A stretch of DNA of 64,000 nt from an uncultured Bacteroidales bacterium (GCA_902787555.1 CADAGO010000004.1:62001-126000); one strand, 5' to 3'; shown: positions 25,162 to 33,748, numbered from the stretch's first letter. Made by a program: numbers and translations. Notes: generated by a model from the letters alone, not told the origin.

Positions 25162-25989
25162 ATGAAACAGGCAGAATACATCCAAAGCATTGAAATCAAG
25201 GCATTGTGGAAGGGTGGCAAGCACATCAAGTGGGAGCTGAACCCCACAGTGAACATTCTGAGTGGCATCAACGGAGTGGGTAAGAGTACGATTATCAACC
25301 ATTCTGCACGGTCGCTGAAACTCATCGACAACGGTGAGATGCATGCAGGCGAAGTGGCTCAGGGCATCACTATCAAACTCTATCCCGAAGATGCTACATG
25401 CATCAAGTTTGATGTTATCCGTTCATTCGACCGCCCTCTGCTCAATAGTAATCTGCTTGAAAAACTGGCCGACACTCGTGTCAAGACTGAACTCGACTGG
25501 CAGATCTATAAGCTGCAGAAGCGCTATCTGGACTATCAGGTGAATATTGGCAACCAGATTATCGAGATTCTCACAAGCGGTAATCCCGAGGACCACATGA
25601 AGGCTGCATTGGTATCGGTGCCCAAGACCAAGTTCCAGAATATCATGGACGAATTATTCAAGGACACCAATAAAACCATTGACCGCAAGAGCAACGAAAT
25701 CCAGTTCTTCCAGAACGGGGAGATACTGACACCTTACCAGCTCTCTTCAGGCGAGAAGCAGATGCTAGTCATCATGTTGACTGTACTCGTAGAGAATGGC
25801 GAACACTATGCCCTGCTGATGGACGAGCCGGAAATCAGCCTTCACATCGAGTGGCAGAAAGGACTGCTCAACCTCATCCGTGAGCTGAACCCCAATGTAC
25901 AGATTATCCTCTCGACCCATTCGCCAGCCCTCATTATGGATGGATGGATGGATATTGTGACGGAGGTAGAAGATGTGACGGTGAAGTAA
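25162..25989 (+). CDS. ABC-class AAA ATPase (partner of DUF4435 protein)
   Basis: A 275-residue stand-alone ABC/SMC-like ATPase: Walker A GINGVGKST at 35-43, ABC signature LSSGEKQ at 194-200, Walker B with D221-E222, and the switch His253 in STHSPA. The middle section (about 85-180) is helical and would form a short coiled arm. There is no membrane segment and no nuclease domain of its own. Directly downstream is a DUF4435 (TOPRIM-like) gene, the same pairing seen in the PARIS defence system (AriA/AriB). It could equally be a conserved non-defence pair of Bacteroidetes. The ATG at 25162 is preferred over an in-frame TTG four codons earlier. Confidence 0.88.
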   Translation: MKQAEYIQSIEIKALWKGGKHIKWELNPTVNILSGINGVGKSTIINHSARSLKLIDNGEMHAGEVAQGITIKLYPEDATCIKFDVIRSFDRPLLNSNLLEKLADTRVKTELDWQIYKLQKRYLDYQVNIGNQIIEILTSGNPEDHMKAALVSVPKTKFQNIMDELFKDTNKTIDRKSNEIQFFQNGEILTPYQLSSGEKQMLVIMLTVLVENGEHYALLMDEPEISLHIEWQKGLLNLIRELNPNVQIILSTHSPALIMDGWMDIVTEVEDVTVK

Positions 25990-26057
25990 CGCTTAAAAGT
26001 TATTGTTTTTTTAGCTTAGTTGCTTAGATATCGATAGGTTATTGAAGGAAAGGAACT

Positions 26058-27059
26058 GTGCCAAAGCGATTAGTCGATAATGTCAATTCACGCTACTTCG
26101 AGGCTGCCAATCACATGCGGCCGAAGTGGAAGAAACATAAAGTCATCGTGTACGTTGAGAGTTACGATGACATCTTCTTTTGGCGTGATATCCTTGCAGA
26201 GTTTGAAACCGATGACTTAGGTTTTGAGATAGTCCTACCTTCGCGTTCGAATCTCAGCAGAGGCAAGAAATCGGCTATCACCAACAACCTTGGCAAAGGA
26301 TTGGGAACAAGTATGATTGCTTGTGTAGATGCTGACCTCGACTACCTATTGCAGGATGCTACATCGACAAGCCGCGAAATCAACCACAACCCTTTTATCG
26401 TACACACCTACGTCTATGCTATCGAAAACTATCAGTGCTACGCTGAAAGTCTGCATAACGTGTGCGTCATGGCTACGCTGAACGATAAGAAGGTATTCGA
26501 CTTCGTAGCCTATCTCTCCGCCTATTCACGTGCTATTTACGACCTTTTCGTATGGGCTATGTGGCTCTATCGAAACAACCGTGCAAGCGAAATGCCCCTT
26601 ACTTCGTTGTGCAACATCGCCACTATACATAAAGTGAATATCTTCAACCCAGAGGAGGGATTGGAGCATCTTCGGCGTAAAGCTAATCAGAAGATTGCCT
26701 GGTTGCAGAAGGAGGTGCCGGAAGCTAAAGGAAAGCTTCAGCCGCTCAAGGAGGAGCTCACGCAGCTGGGACTTACCCCTGACAACGTCTATCTTTTTAT
26801 GCAAGGGCATCATATTATGGATAATGTAGTGATGGAAGTTGTCAATCCTGTCTGTACGATCCTGCGAAGAGCACGTGAGAAAGAGATTAAGCAACATGCC
26901 GCTCATGCACAGCAGATGGATAATGAACTGTCATGCTATCAGCACAGCCAAGCTGCAGTGGATCAGATGATACGTCGCAATACCGACTTCAAGTCGTCGC
27001 CACAGTACCAGCAGCTGCACCAGCGTATTGTAGAACTTATTGCAAGAATCAATGCTTGA
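26058..27059 (+). CDS. DUF4435 (TOPRIM-like) protein
   Basis: A 333-residue protein. The N-terminal 110 residues carry the TOPRIM-like pattern: strand VIVYVE with Glu34, and later IACVDADLD with Asp91 and Asp93, spaced as in a metal-binding nuclease or primase centre. The rest is helical with a coiled-coil-like C-terminus rich in Gln and His (EKEIKQHAAHAQQM). DUF4435 proteins are the effectors (AriB) of PARIS, where the ATPase holds them until triggered. The start is a GTG preceded by AAGGAAAGGA. The 3' end overlaps the next gene by 8 bases. Confidence 0.8.
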   Translation: MPKRLVDNVNSRYFEAANHMRPKWKKHKVIVYVESYDDIFFWRDILAEFETDDLGFEIVLPSRSNLSRGKKSAITNNLGKGLGTSMIACVDADLDYLLQDATSTSREINHNPFIVHTYVYAIENYQCYAESLHNVCVMATLNDKKVFDFVAYLSAYSRAIYDLFVWAMWLYRNNRASEMPLTSLCNIATIHKVNIFNPEEGLEHLRRKANQKIAWLQKEVPEAKGKLQPLKEELTQLGLTPDNVYLFMQGHHIMDNVVMEVVNPVCTILRRAREKEIKQHAAHAQQMDNELSCYQHSQAAVDQMIRRNTDFKSSPQYQQLHQRIVELIARINA

Positions 27060-27645
27060 AATCCAAGATACCCTTGTTTCGCTCGACCTCTTTTCGCAGC
27101 AATTCTGTTGCGACCTTTCTGTGTGTAAGGGCTGCTGCTGCGTCGAAGGCGATGCAGGCGCACCCGTAGAAGAGGAAGAAATAGCCGAGATAGAAGATGC
27201 GATGGAAGTGGTATGGGAAGAACTAACGCCAGAAGCTCGTAATGTCATCGAGCAACAAGGAGTGGTTTATGCCGACCCTTCTGGTGAACTTGTCACTAGT
27301 ATCGTAAACGATAAAGATTGCGTGTTTGCTAATCATGATGCCGATGGAACCTGTTTCTGTGTGCTCGACCGTGCCTATCGTGAAGGGCGTACACATTTCC
27401 AGAAACCCATCTCCTGCCACCTCTATCCCGTTCGTCTTAAAAATATTTCAGGCACCATAGGTGTGAACTATGACCGTTGGGATATCTGCCGCTGTGGTGT
27501 GGAGCTTGGTTGCAAACTCTCCCTTCCCCTCTATCGGTTTCTCAAAGAACCCCTTATCCGCCGCTTTGGACAAGCTTGGTGGAATGAGTGCGACCTTGCT
27601 TATGGTGAACTCAAGAAGGCAGGATATTTAGATAATAAAGTATAA
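27052..27645 (+). CDS. DUF3109-family cysteine-rich protein
   Basis: A 197-residue protein with Cys clusters: CCDLSVCKGCCC near residue 18, then CVFANHD, CFCVLD, ISCHLYPVR and DICRCGVELGC. These are the marks of the DUF3109/YkgJ-like group, believed to bind a metal or Fe-S centre; the reaction is unknown. The start codon lies 8 bases inside the DUF4435 gene, so translation is probably coupled to it. Confidence 0.85.
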   Translation: MLEIQDTLVSLDLFSQQFCCDLSVCKGCCCVEGDAGAPVEEEEIAEIEDAMEVVWEELTPEARNVIEQQGVVYADPSGELVTSIVNDKDCVFANHDADGTCFCVLDRAYREGRTHFQKPISCHLYPVRLKNISGTIGVNYDRWDICRCGVELGCKLSLPLYRFLKEPLIRRFGQAWWNECDLAYGELKKAGYLDNKV

Positions 27646-27657
27646 CTAATAGAACTT

Positions 27658-28668
27658 ATGAAAAGATTAGTAATATATGTATTCGCTGTGATGGTAAGTG
27701 TTTGTGCTGTTGCACAGCAGGGTGAATATAGCATTACAGGTAAGGACTATCATGGCACCTCTCGAGTGTATTTGCAGGAAGTGGGGTTTGGCGCTAAACT
27801 GGATTCTGCCGAGGTGAAAGACGGTACGTTTACTTTTAAGGGGCAAACGAATCAAACGAGGTATGTGGAAATCATTACCAAAGAGGGGGAATTAATGGGC
27901 CAGTTCATTCTGGAACCAGGTAAAGTCAGTTTGAGTGGTAACAACTACTACGGAAAAGGTGCTCCTCTGAATGATGCTTTCACAAACCTTGTCAACGAGA
28001 TTGCTCCTTTCGAAAAGCTGTATTATGACGGAAAACTGTCGGAAGATGAACTCAGCAAGATGATTTCGAACAAGGTGGTGGCTCAGGTGGATGCTCACAT
28101 GGGTGATGCGCTGAGCGCTCGTTCGTTGTATTATTTCAACTCATACATAGAGAAATTCACATTTAAGGACCTTTACGATCGGGGAAGCGAGGGCCTGAAG
28201 GCAGTTCCTGGCTTAAAACAGCTACGTGCGAATTATGAGTTGACTGCACAGACAGAGGAAGGGATGATGTACAAGGACTTTGCGGTGGAGTATGAAGGGA
28301 AGATTCAACGTCTGTCTGACTATGTGGGAAAAGGGAAATATGTGCTGATTGACTTTTGGGCTTCATGGTGTGGCCCCTGTAAGAAAGAAATCCCTAATAT
28401 AATAGAGGTGTGGAACAAATACAAGGACAAAAACTTTGTTGCTGTAGGTATTGCCACATCTGACAAGCCGGAGGATACGAAGGTGGCCATGAAACAGCTG
28501 GGTATAGAGTATCCTCAGATTATGAATAATCAGGGTGAGGCATCTGAACCCTATGGAGTGACGTATATTCCACAGATTATACTGTTTGGTCCTGATGGAA
28601 CGATATTACGTCGTGGACTTCGTGGCCCTGACATCAAGGCGGCTGTTGAGAAATACTTAGGGAATTGA
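27658..28668 (+). CDS. Exported thioredoxin-fold protein with DUF4369-like N-terminal domain
   Basis: A 336-residue protein with a signal peptide (about 1-19, ending VCAVAQ). The N-terminal beta-rich DUF4369 part (about 22-125) is followed by a helical linker and a TlpA/AhpC-like thioredoxin domain (about 205-336) with FWASWCGPCKKE, redox cysteines Cys238 and Cys241, and the cis-Pro segment TYIPQI. It probably reduces or shuffles disulphides in the periplasm; Bacteroidetes carry many such proteins. It follows the DUF3109 gene by 12 bases and ends at a strong terminator. Confidence 0.88.
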   Translation: MKRLVIYVFAVMVSVCAVAQQGEYSITGKDYHGTSRVYLQEVGFGAKLDSAEVKDGTFTFKGQTNQTRYVEIITKEGELMGQFILEPGKVSLSGNNYYGKGAPLNDAFTNLVNEIAPFEKLYYDGKLSEDELSKMISNKVVAQVDAHMGDALSARSLYYFNSYIEKFTFKDLYDRGSEGLKAVPGLKQLRANYELTAQTEEGMMYKDFAVEYEGKIQRLSDYVGKGKYVLIDFWASWCGPCKKEIPNIIEVWNKYKDKNFVAVGIATSDKPEDTKVAMKQLGIEYPQIMNNQGEASEPYGVTYIPQIILFGPDGTILRRGLRGPDIKAAVEKYLGN

Positions 28669-28689
28669 AAAGAGAGAAATAAAAGAAGA

Positions 28690-28718
28690 AACCCCAAAGC
28701 GTTTAGACTTTGGGGCTT
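28690..28718. terminator. Bidirectional terminator between thioredoxin and trpB2 genes
   Basis: CCCCAAAG (28692-28699) pairs with CTTTGGGG (28708-28715), flanked by an A-rich and a T-rich side (GAAGAAAC / CTTTCTTT). It serves both convergent genes. Confidence 0.8.
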
Positions 28719-28741
28719 TCTTTGCAATCTGAGATATACGA

Positions 28742-30109
28742 TTAGATAATCTTGTCTAACTCAGCGATGTTCTTTGCAACTTCTTCGTCAGTCACTTCGA
28801 AGTCGAGGAGTGAACCTGCAAGGAACTGGTCGTAGGCAGTCATGTCGATAAGACCATGACCTGAAAGGTTGAAGAGGATAACTTTCTCCTCACCTGTCTC
28901 CTTACACTTATTTGCTTCGCGAATGGTCGCTGCAATTGCATGACAGGACTCTGGTGCAGGGATGATACCCTCGCACTTAGAGAACATAAGACCTGCCTTA
29001 AATGATTCGCTTTGAACGATATCGACAGCTTCCATATAGCCATCCTTTAGCAATTGAGAGATTATCATTCCAGCACCATGATAGCGGAGTCCGCCTGCAT
29101 GGATATTTGCTGGCATGAAATTGTGTCCGAGTGTGTACATAGGCAACAGTGGGGTGAGACCTGAGAGGTCACCAAAGTCGTACTGGAACACACCGCGTGT
29201 GAGTTTAGGACAGCTGGATGGCTCGGCTGCAATGAAGCGGGTTTGCTTTCCTTCCTTGATCTTGTGACGCATGAATGGGAAGGAGATGCCACCGAAGTTG
29301 CTACCTCCACCGAAGCAGGCAATCACGATGTCTGGATACTCGCCTGCCATTTCCATCTGCTTCTCTGCTTCGAGGCCGATAACAGTCTGGTGGAGTGATA
29401 CGTGGTTGAGCACTGAGCCAAGCACGTATTTACAATTAGGAGTGGTCATGGCAAGTTCTACTGCCTCAGAGATGGCTGTGCCAAGTGAACCCTGGTTGTT
29501 GGGGTCACGTGTCAGCACATCCTTACCTGCGCGGGTAGACATAGATGGTGAAGGAGTCACCTGTGCTCCATAGGTCTGCATGATGCTGCGACGATAGGGC
29601 TTCTGCTCGTATGAAATCTTAACCTGGTAGACAGCAGCTTCCAGTCCGAATACCTTCGCTGCATAGGAGAGGGCAGCTCCCCACTGACCTGCGCCTGTTT
29701 CTGTAGTCACGTTGGTGATGCCTTCCTGCTTGCAGTAGTATGCCTGTGCAAGGGCTGAGTTCAATTTGTGAGAACCTACAGGACTTACACTTTCGTTCTT
29801 GAAATAGATATGAGCAGGTGTACCAAGTGCTTTCTCCAGTCCGTAAGCACGTACGAGAGGGGTAGAACGATAGTATTTGTACATATCACGTACCTCTTCT
29901 GGGATGTCGATCCATGCGTGTTCGGTATCTAGTTCCTGATGACACAGCTCTTTTGCAAAGATAGGATATAGGTCTTCTGCCTTTAATGGCTGGTGAGTAG
30001 CTGGGTGGATAGGTGGCAGGGGCTTGGTCACCATATCAGCCTGAATGTTGTACCACTGGCGTGGTATTTCGTCTTCACTAAGGAAGAATCTTTTCTGTTT
30101 GTCGCTCAT
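28742..30109 (-). CDS. trpB: Tryptophan synthase beta-like protein TrpB2
   Basis: A 455-residue PLP enzyme of the TrpB2 class, longer than the usual TrpB1 (about 400) and without a trpA beside it. PLP-lysine Lys115 sits in GSHKLNSA. TETGAGQWG, the phosphate-binding FGGGSNFGG and the C-terminal FNLSGHGLIDM are clear. TrpB2 condenses indole with L-serine to tryptophan and is thought to salvage free indole. It is monocistronic with its own TAACTTTG box. Confidence 0.94.
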   Translation of the reverse strand: MSDKQKRFFLSEDEIPRQWYNIQADMVTKPLPPIHPATHQPLKAEDLYPIFAKELCHQELDTEHAWIDIPEEVRDMYKYYRSTPLVRAYGLEKALGTPAHIYFKNESVSPVGSHKLNSALAQAYYCKQEGITNVTTETGAGQWGAALSYAAKVFGLEAAVYQVKISYEQKPYRRSIMQTYGAQVTPSPSMSTRAGKDVLTRDPNNQGSLGTAISEAVELAMTTPNCKYVLGSVLNHVSLHQTVIGLEAEKQMEMAGEYPDIVIACFGGGSNFGGISFPFMRHKIKEGKQTRFIAAEPSSCPKLTRGVFQYDFGDLSGLTPLLPMYTLGHNFMPANIHAGGLRYHGAGMIISQLLKDGYMEAVDIVQSESFKAGLMFSKCEGIIPAPESCHAIAATIREANKCKETGEEKVILFNLSGHGLIDMTAYDQFLAGSLLDFEVTDEEVAKNIAELDKII

Positions 30110-30562
30110 AATTGTTTGTATTTGATGATAGGATTTATTTAGACTGCAAAGTTAGGAAAATATTTGCTTTGCACAAAATGCTACGCCTCAATAAACTTAA
30201 ATTAACATGATTTATGTTCAGCTTAATCGCATTTTTCACAATTTACTAAGCATAATGCAAAACTCTTGGCGATTTAGAAGTTGAAAAAATGCACTATCTT
30301 CATCTATCTTGTTGTGAGCTTGTCGAACAGACTTGCGGCTTGGTTCGTGTTTTTGTTCCCGCTAATGGGAATTTTTGCTACCCCTAAGGGTAACAATTTT
30401 TTCTCTTAAGGGTAATTTCTATAGCGCCTTTATTTGTGGCTCTCGGGATTGCTTTTTATATCGGCTAATATATGTATTTATGCCAACTGTTGTATCATAG
30501 CCTAATAATTTGCAAAAATGGTATGTTTTCATGAGATTACTCATATATCTGGTAGATTGCGG
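30110..30562. other. Gene-free spacer between trpB2 and mutY
   Basis: Contains the trpB2 promoter at 30147. Two related sequences occur near the middle: TACCCCTAAGGGTA (30379-30392, a 5-bp dyad) and CTTAAGGGTAA (30405-30415), 26 bases apart. Nothing else convincing is seen. Confidence 0.5.
30147..30154 (-). promoter_or_regulatory. -7 box for trpB2
   Basis: The minus strand reads TAACTTTG, 38 bases before the ATG at 30109. Confidence 0.6.
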
Positions 30563-31606
30563 CTACGGGAGAGAGTTTATGAGTATTTCTACGAGTCGGG
30601 GCAGTGCATATTGGTTGAGCTCTGATTCGGCTATCCATTGAAATGTAGAAGGTAGGTCAGGACGTAGGTTGGTCTCGACTAGATAAAAGTCGGCATAGAT
30701 GACCTGATGGGTGAGGATGTGTTTCACGTCCTTCTTAACAGAATGAATCTTGAACCTTGAATCACGAAGATTGTCTGGTACGGTCCATTGCCCAATGTCT
30801 AATGGGGAATGTTCAATGAGCAGCGGTTCCCACAGCCCTTGCCAAATGTCGCCAGAGGGGCGGCGGCGGATGGCGGTTAGGGTGGTGCCGTGTTCATTGC
30901 ATCTGATAAAATAATAACTGAAATGTCGTTCGCGGATGCGAAGTTTGTGCAGTTTGACGGGCAACTGATGAATGCGTTTTGTGTGATAGGCATCACATGT
31001 CTCAATCAGTGGACATGCATCACATAGTGGCGATTGTGGAGTGCATTGAATGGCGCCGAAATCCATCATCGCTTGGTTGAATGCTGATGCTTGGGTGGGG
31101 GGCAGCAATTCCTGTGCAAGGGCAGTAAAGGTTTTCTTACCTTCTGTGGTGTTGATGGGAATGTCGATACCGTAATAACGTGAGAGCACACGATAAACAT
31201 TTCCATCTACAACTGCGGTGGGCAGGTCGAACGCAATAGATGCGATAGCAGCTGCTGTGTAATCACCTACTCCTTTGAGTTGGCGAATGGAGTCGATGGT
31301 GCTAGGGAAATGCCCTAGTTCCACAATCTGCTGAGCTGCCTTGTGAAGATTGCGCGCCCTACTGTAATAGCCCAATCCTTGCCATTCTCGCAATACCTCG
31401 TCTTCTGTAGCAGCAGCGAGGTCTGTCGCAGTAGGCCAACGGTGCATAAACCGTTCCCAGTAAGCGATGCCTTGCTGAATGCGTGTTTGTTGCAAAATGA
31501 TTTCGCTCAGCCAGATGGCATAGGGGTCGCGGGTCTCTCGCCAAGGTAACTCTCTGCGATTGGTAGTAAACCATTGGAGAATGGTGGTTGTGAACTCTGC
31601 AGTCAT
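30563..31606 (-). CDS. mutY: A/G-specific adenine DNA glycosylase
   Basis: A 347-residue repair enzyme that removes adenine mispaired with 8-oxoguanine. It has the helix-hairpin-helix LKGVGDYTAAAIAS with the catalytic Asp in AVVDGNVYRVLSR, LPWRETRDPYAIWLSEIILQQT-type N-terminus, a [4Fe-4S] cluster motif C-x6-C-x2-C-x5-C (CTPQSPLCDACPLIETC) and a C-terminal NUDIX-like domain (about 225-345). The ATG at 31606 (MTAEFTTTILQWF) is chosen; the frame is open 56 codons further up, but that part spans the promoter and shows no homology. Confidence 0.95.
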   Translation of the reverse strand: MTAEFTTTILQWFTTNRRELPWRETRDPYAIWLSEIILQQTRIQQGIAYWERFMHRWPTATDLAAATEDEVLREWQGLGYYSRARNLHKAAQQIVELGHFPSTIDSIRQLKGVGDYTAAAIASIAFDLPTAVVDGNVYRVLSRYYGIDIPINTTEGKKTFTALAQELLPPTQASAFNQAMMDFGAIQCTPQSPLCDACPLIETCDAYHTKRIHQLPVKLHKLRIRERHFSYYFIRCNEHGTTLTAIRRRPSGDIWQGLWEPLLIEHSPLDIGQWTVPDNLRDSRFKIHSVKKDVKHILTHQVIYADFYLVETNLRPDLPSTFQWIAESELNQYALPRLVEILINSLP

Positions 31607-31633
31607 CGTGCAAAAATTAATTAATTGAGGATG

Positions 31634-31641
31634 CAAAGTTA
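31634..31641 (-). promoter_or_regulatory. -7 box for mutY
   Basis: The minus strand reads TAACTTTG, 28 bases before the chosen ATG; this supports the shorter MutY start. Confidence 0.65.
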
Positions 31642-31712
31642 GTAAAAAAATATATGATAAGGTGGAGAAAGGGATGGAAATGGGGTGAAAAGTTAAAAAA
31701 AGTCGAAAAATG

Positions 31713-31744
31713 TTTTGCCATGTGATAAAATAGCCGTAACTTTG
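31713..31744 (+). promoter_or_regulatory. rpsU promoter (-33 TTTTGCC, 17-bp spacer, -7 TAACTTTG)
   Basis: TTTTGCC at 31713-31719, a 17-base spacer, and TAACTTTG at 31737-31744. The same -33 sequence and spacing occur at 33325-33356 before the tRNA/tuf block, suggesting a strong growth-related promoter class. Confidence 0.75.
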
Positions 31745-31751
31745 CAGCCCT

Positions 31752-31768
31752 GTGTGGAAACTCCACAC
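31752..31768 (+). promoter_or_regulatory. Hairpin at the 5' end of the rpsU leader
   Basis: GTGTGGA / TCCACAC with a three-base loop starts about 8 bases after the -7 box, so it would cap the transcript's 5' end. It may stabilise the mRNA or take part in S21 autoregulation. Confidence 0.5.
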
Positions 31769-31812
31769 GGTCAATCAATTATTAACATTTAAATTTTAAA
31801 AAGAAAAGATTC

Positions 31813-32004
31813 ATGATCATCGTACCTGTAAAAGATGGCGAGAACATTGAGAGAGCTCTCAAGAAATTCAAGAGAAAAGCTGAGAAGACTGGTGTCATCA
31901 AGGAAGTAAGAACACGTAAGCAGTATGAAAAACCATCTGTTGTAAAACGTGTGAAGATGCAACACGCAATTTACGTAAATAAGCTCCATTCAGTTGAAGA
32001 TTAA
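31813..32004 (+). CDS. rpsU: 30S ribosomal protein S21
   Basis: A 63-residue basic protein: MIIVPVKDGENIERALKKF then KRKAEKTGVIKEVRTRKQYEKPS. bS21 contacts the 3' end of 16S rRNA and in Flavobacteriia helps hide the anti-Shine-Dalgarno, which explains weak Shine-Dalgarno use in the phylum. The gene order rpsU-xer-hpf is usual for Bacteroidetes. Confidence 0.97.
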   Translation: MIIVPVKDGENIERALKKFKRKAEKTGVIKEVRTRKQYEKPSVVKRVKMQHAIYVNKLHSVED

Positions 32005-32110
32005 GGGCTAAAACGTAAAAAAGAGAATTGAAAAGAAAGTTTTAGCGTAACAAATTTGGTTGTTTCAGGAATTTTCACTAATTTAGTCCGCAAATTTAGA
32101 GGATGAGGTT

Positions 32111-32995
32111 ATGTTGAAAGAAAAATTCTTGGAATATTTCAAGTCGGAACGGAATTGCTCACCGCTCACAATCGCCAGTTATGGCAGCGATTTGGATGAG
32201 TTTGAGGAATTTTTCGAAGGTTTGAACGAAAGCATAACGTGGGAAACAGTTGACGAGACGGTCGTCAGGGAGTGGGTCATCTATCTACTCGACGATAAAA
32301 AGTTGGAGAACTCGTCTGTCAACAGAAAACTGAGTACACTGAGGTCGTTTTATCGCTATCTGCTGAAAATAGGGGCTGTCGACAAGGATCCAATGTTGAG
32401 GATTGTCGGACCTAAGAAAAAAAAGGTGTTGCCTGTATTCATTAGGGAGAAAGAGATGGACGAGCTGATAGACCTGTTGGAAAGCGACAAGTCATACGAA
32501 GGTATATTGCATAAGACTGTGATATTGATGCTTTACCTTACAGGTATGCGAAGGGCAGAGTTGCTGGCGCTTGAGGATAAGGACGTGGATTATGTTAATA
32601 AACAAATCAAAGTCACGGGAAAGCGCAATAAACAGCGAATCATTCCTTTTGGTGAAGAACTGGAATGCTGTATGCATGAATACATGAATGCTCGAAGCGA
32701 CCAGTTTGACCAAGGATTTGAAAGATTGCTAATTAGCGTGAAGGGTAAACCCTTGTCTGAAGCACAGGTGGAAACGATTGTAAAAGACAATCTCGCACGT
32801 GTAACCACGCAGCAGAAACGTAGTCCACATGTGTTACGACACTCGTTTGCGACTGCAATGCTGAACAATAACGCCGATTTGGTGTCCATTCAGAAGTTGT
32901 TGGGGCATAGCAGCCTGAATACTACGCAAGTGTATACTCACGTTTCGTTTGAAGAACTTAAGAAAGCTTATCAGAACGCACATCCGCGTTCATAA
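32111..32995 (+). CDS. XerC/XerD-type tyrosine recombinase
   Basis: A 294-residue integrase-family protein with all catalytic residues: Arg147 (TGMRRAE), Lys171 (TGKRNKQR), His240 and Arg243 (PHVLRHSFAT), His266 (LLGHSSL) and Tyr275 (TQVYTHV). The N-terminal SAM-like DNA-binding domain covers about 1-95. Its length and its place between rpsU and hpf argue for a housekeeping Xer recombinase that resolves chromosome dimers, not a phage or transposon integrase. Which of XerC or XerD it is cannot be decided here. Confidence 0.92.
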   Translation: MLKEKFLEYFKSERNCSPLTIASYGSDLDEFEEFFEGLNESITWETVDETVVREWVIYLLDDKKLENSSVNRKLSTLRSFYRYLLKIGAVDKDPMLRIVGPKKKKVLPVFIREKEMDELIDLLESDKSYEGILHKTVILMLYLTGMRRAELLALEDKDVDYVNKQIKVTGKRNKQRIIPFGEELECCMHEYMNARSDQFDQGFERLLISVKGKPLSEAQVETIVKDNLARVTTQQKRSPHVLRHSFATAMLNNNADLVSIQKLLGHSSLNTTQVYTHVSFEELKKAYQNAHPRS

Positions 32996-33008
32996 AAACA
33001 ATACGACT

Positions 33009-33308
33009 ATGGAAATTGAAGTAAAATCAATCAAGTTTGACGCAACAGACAAGTTGCAGGAGTTCATCCAGAAGAAAGTAAGTAAACTGGATAAGTTTTG
33101 TGACAATATAAGAAAGGTGGAGGTGTCACTGAAAGTAGTTAAGCCGGCTACCGCTCAAAATAAAGAAGTGAGCGTGACAGTAAAGCTGCCAGGAGAGGAA
33201 ATCTTTGTAGAGAAACTTAGCGATACTTTCGAGGAAGCAATTACACAAAGTTTGCCAGCAATTGAGAGACAACTGGCGAAATATAAAGAAAAACTAAGCC
33301 AAAAGTAA
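33009..33308 (+). CDS. hpf: Ribosome hibernation promoting factor (HPF/RaiA family)
   Basis: A 99-residue short-form HPF with the beta-alpha-beta-beta-beta-alpha fold: MEIEVKSIKFDATDKLQEFI, KKVSKLDKFCDNIRKVEVSL, VSVTVKLPGEEIFVEKLSDT and a C-terminal helix. It binds the 30S decoding region and promotes dormant 100S ribosomes. The ATG at 33009 is 14 bases after the recombinase stop; the frame is open further upstream but overlaps that gene. Confidence 0.93.
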   Translation: MEIEVKSIKFDATDKLQEFIQKKVSKLDKFCDNIRKVEVSLKVVKPATAQNKEVSVTVKLPGEEIFVEKLSDTFEEAITQSLPAIERQLAKYKEKLSQK

Positions 33309-33314
33309 AAAAAA

Positions 33315-33356
33315 TGGCAAAATCTTTTGCCAAATGAAAACTTTTGACTAAATTTG
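33315..33356 (+). promoter_or_regulatory. Promoter of the tRNA-tuf-secE block overlapping an hpf terminator hairpin
   Basis: TTTTGCC (33325-33331), a 17-base spacer and TAAATTTG (33349-33356). The -33 box is one arm of the palindrome TGGCAAAA TC TTTTGCCA (33315-33332) that follows the hpf stop, so terminator and promoter share bases. A second stem TTTCCGTGCAAA / TTTGCGCGGAAA (33364-33394) lies in the new leader. Confidence 0.7.
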
Positions 33357-33433
33357 CAGCCGTTTTCCGTGCAAACCAAAAATTTGCGCGGAAACTTTAA
33401 GCCTCTAAGCTCAGTAAAACTGAAGCAGACCAT

Positions 33434-33516
33434 GGGCATATTCCAGAGTGGCCAAATGGGGCAGACTGTAAATCTGCTGGTTTTCACCTTCGGTGGTTCG
33501 AATCCATCTGTGCCCA
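33434..33516 (+). tRNA. tRNA-Tyr (GTA)
   Basis: An 83-nt class II tRNA. The acceptor GGGCATA pairs with TGTGCCC, the anticodon stem-loop is CAGACTGTAAATCTG with anticodon GTA, it has a long variable arm, the T-loop is GGTTCGAATCC, and the discriminator is A. Confidence 0.95.
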
Positions 33517-33582
33517 CGGTTACACCTTATTATATATAATATAGGGGAGGTTAACAAAAGAGGCTGCAAAATGAGGAGATAG

Positions 33583-33654
<72 letters not shown>

Positions 33655-33748
33655 CATTCAAAGATGAGGGAGAAGGGGAGATAAGCAAAGTGAATTAGTA
33701 ACAAGACATAAAATCAAGTATTAACTCTTATATAAGACAAATTAAGCT

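Noticed and set aside
31607..31774. N-terminal extension of MutY
   Set aside because: It has no similarity to MutY and would span the TAACTTTG promoter; the ATG at 31606 gives the normal family length.
32111..32995. Phage or transposon integrase marking a mobile island
   Set aside because: The length, full catalytic set and rpsU-xer-hpf order fit a chromosomal Xer recombinase, and no attachment repeats were seen at the tRNA genes.
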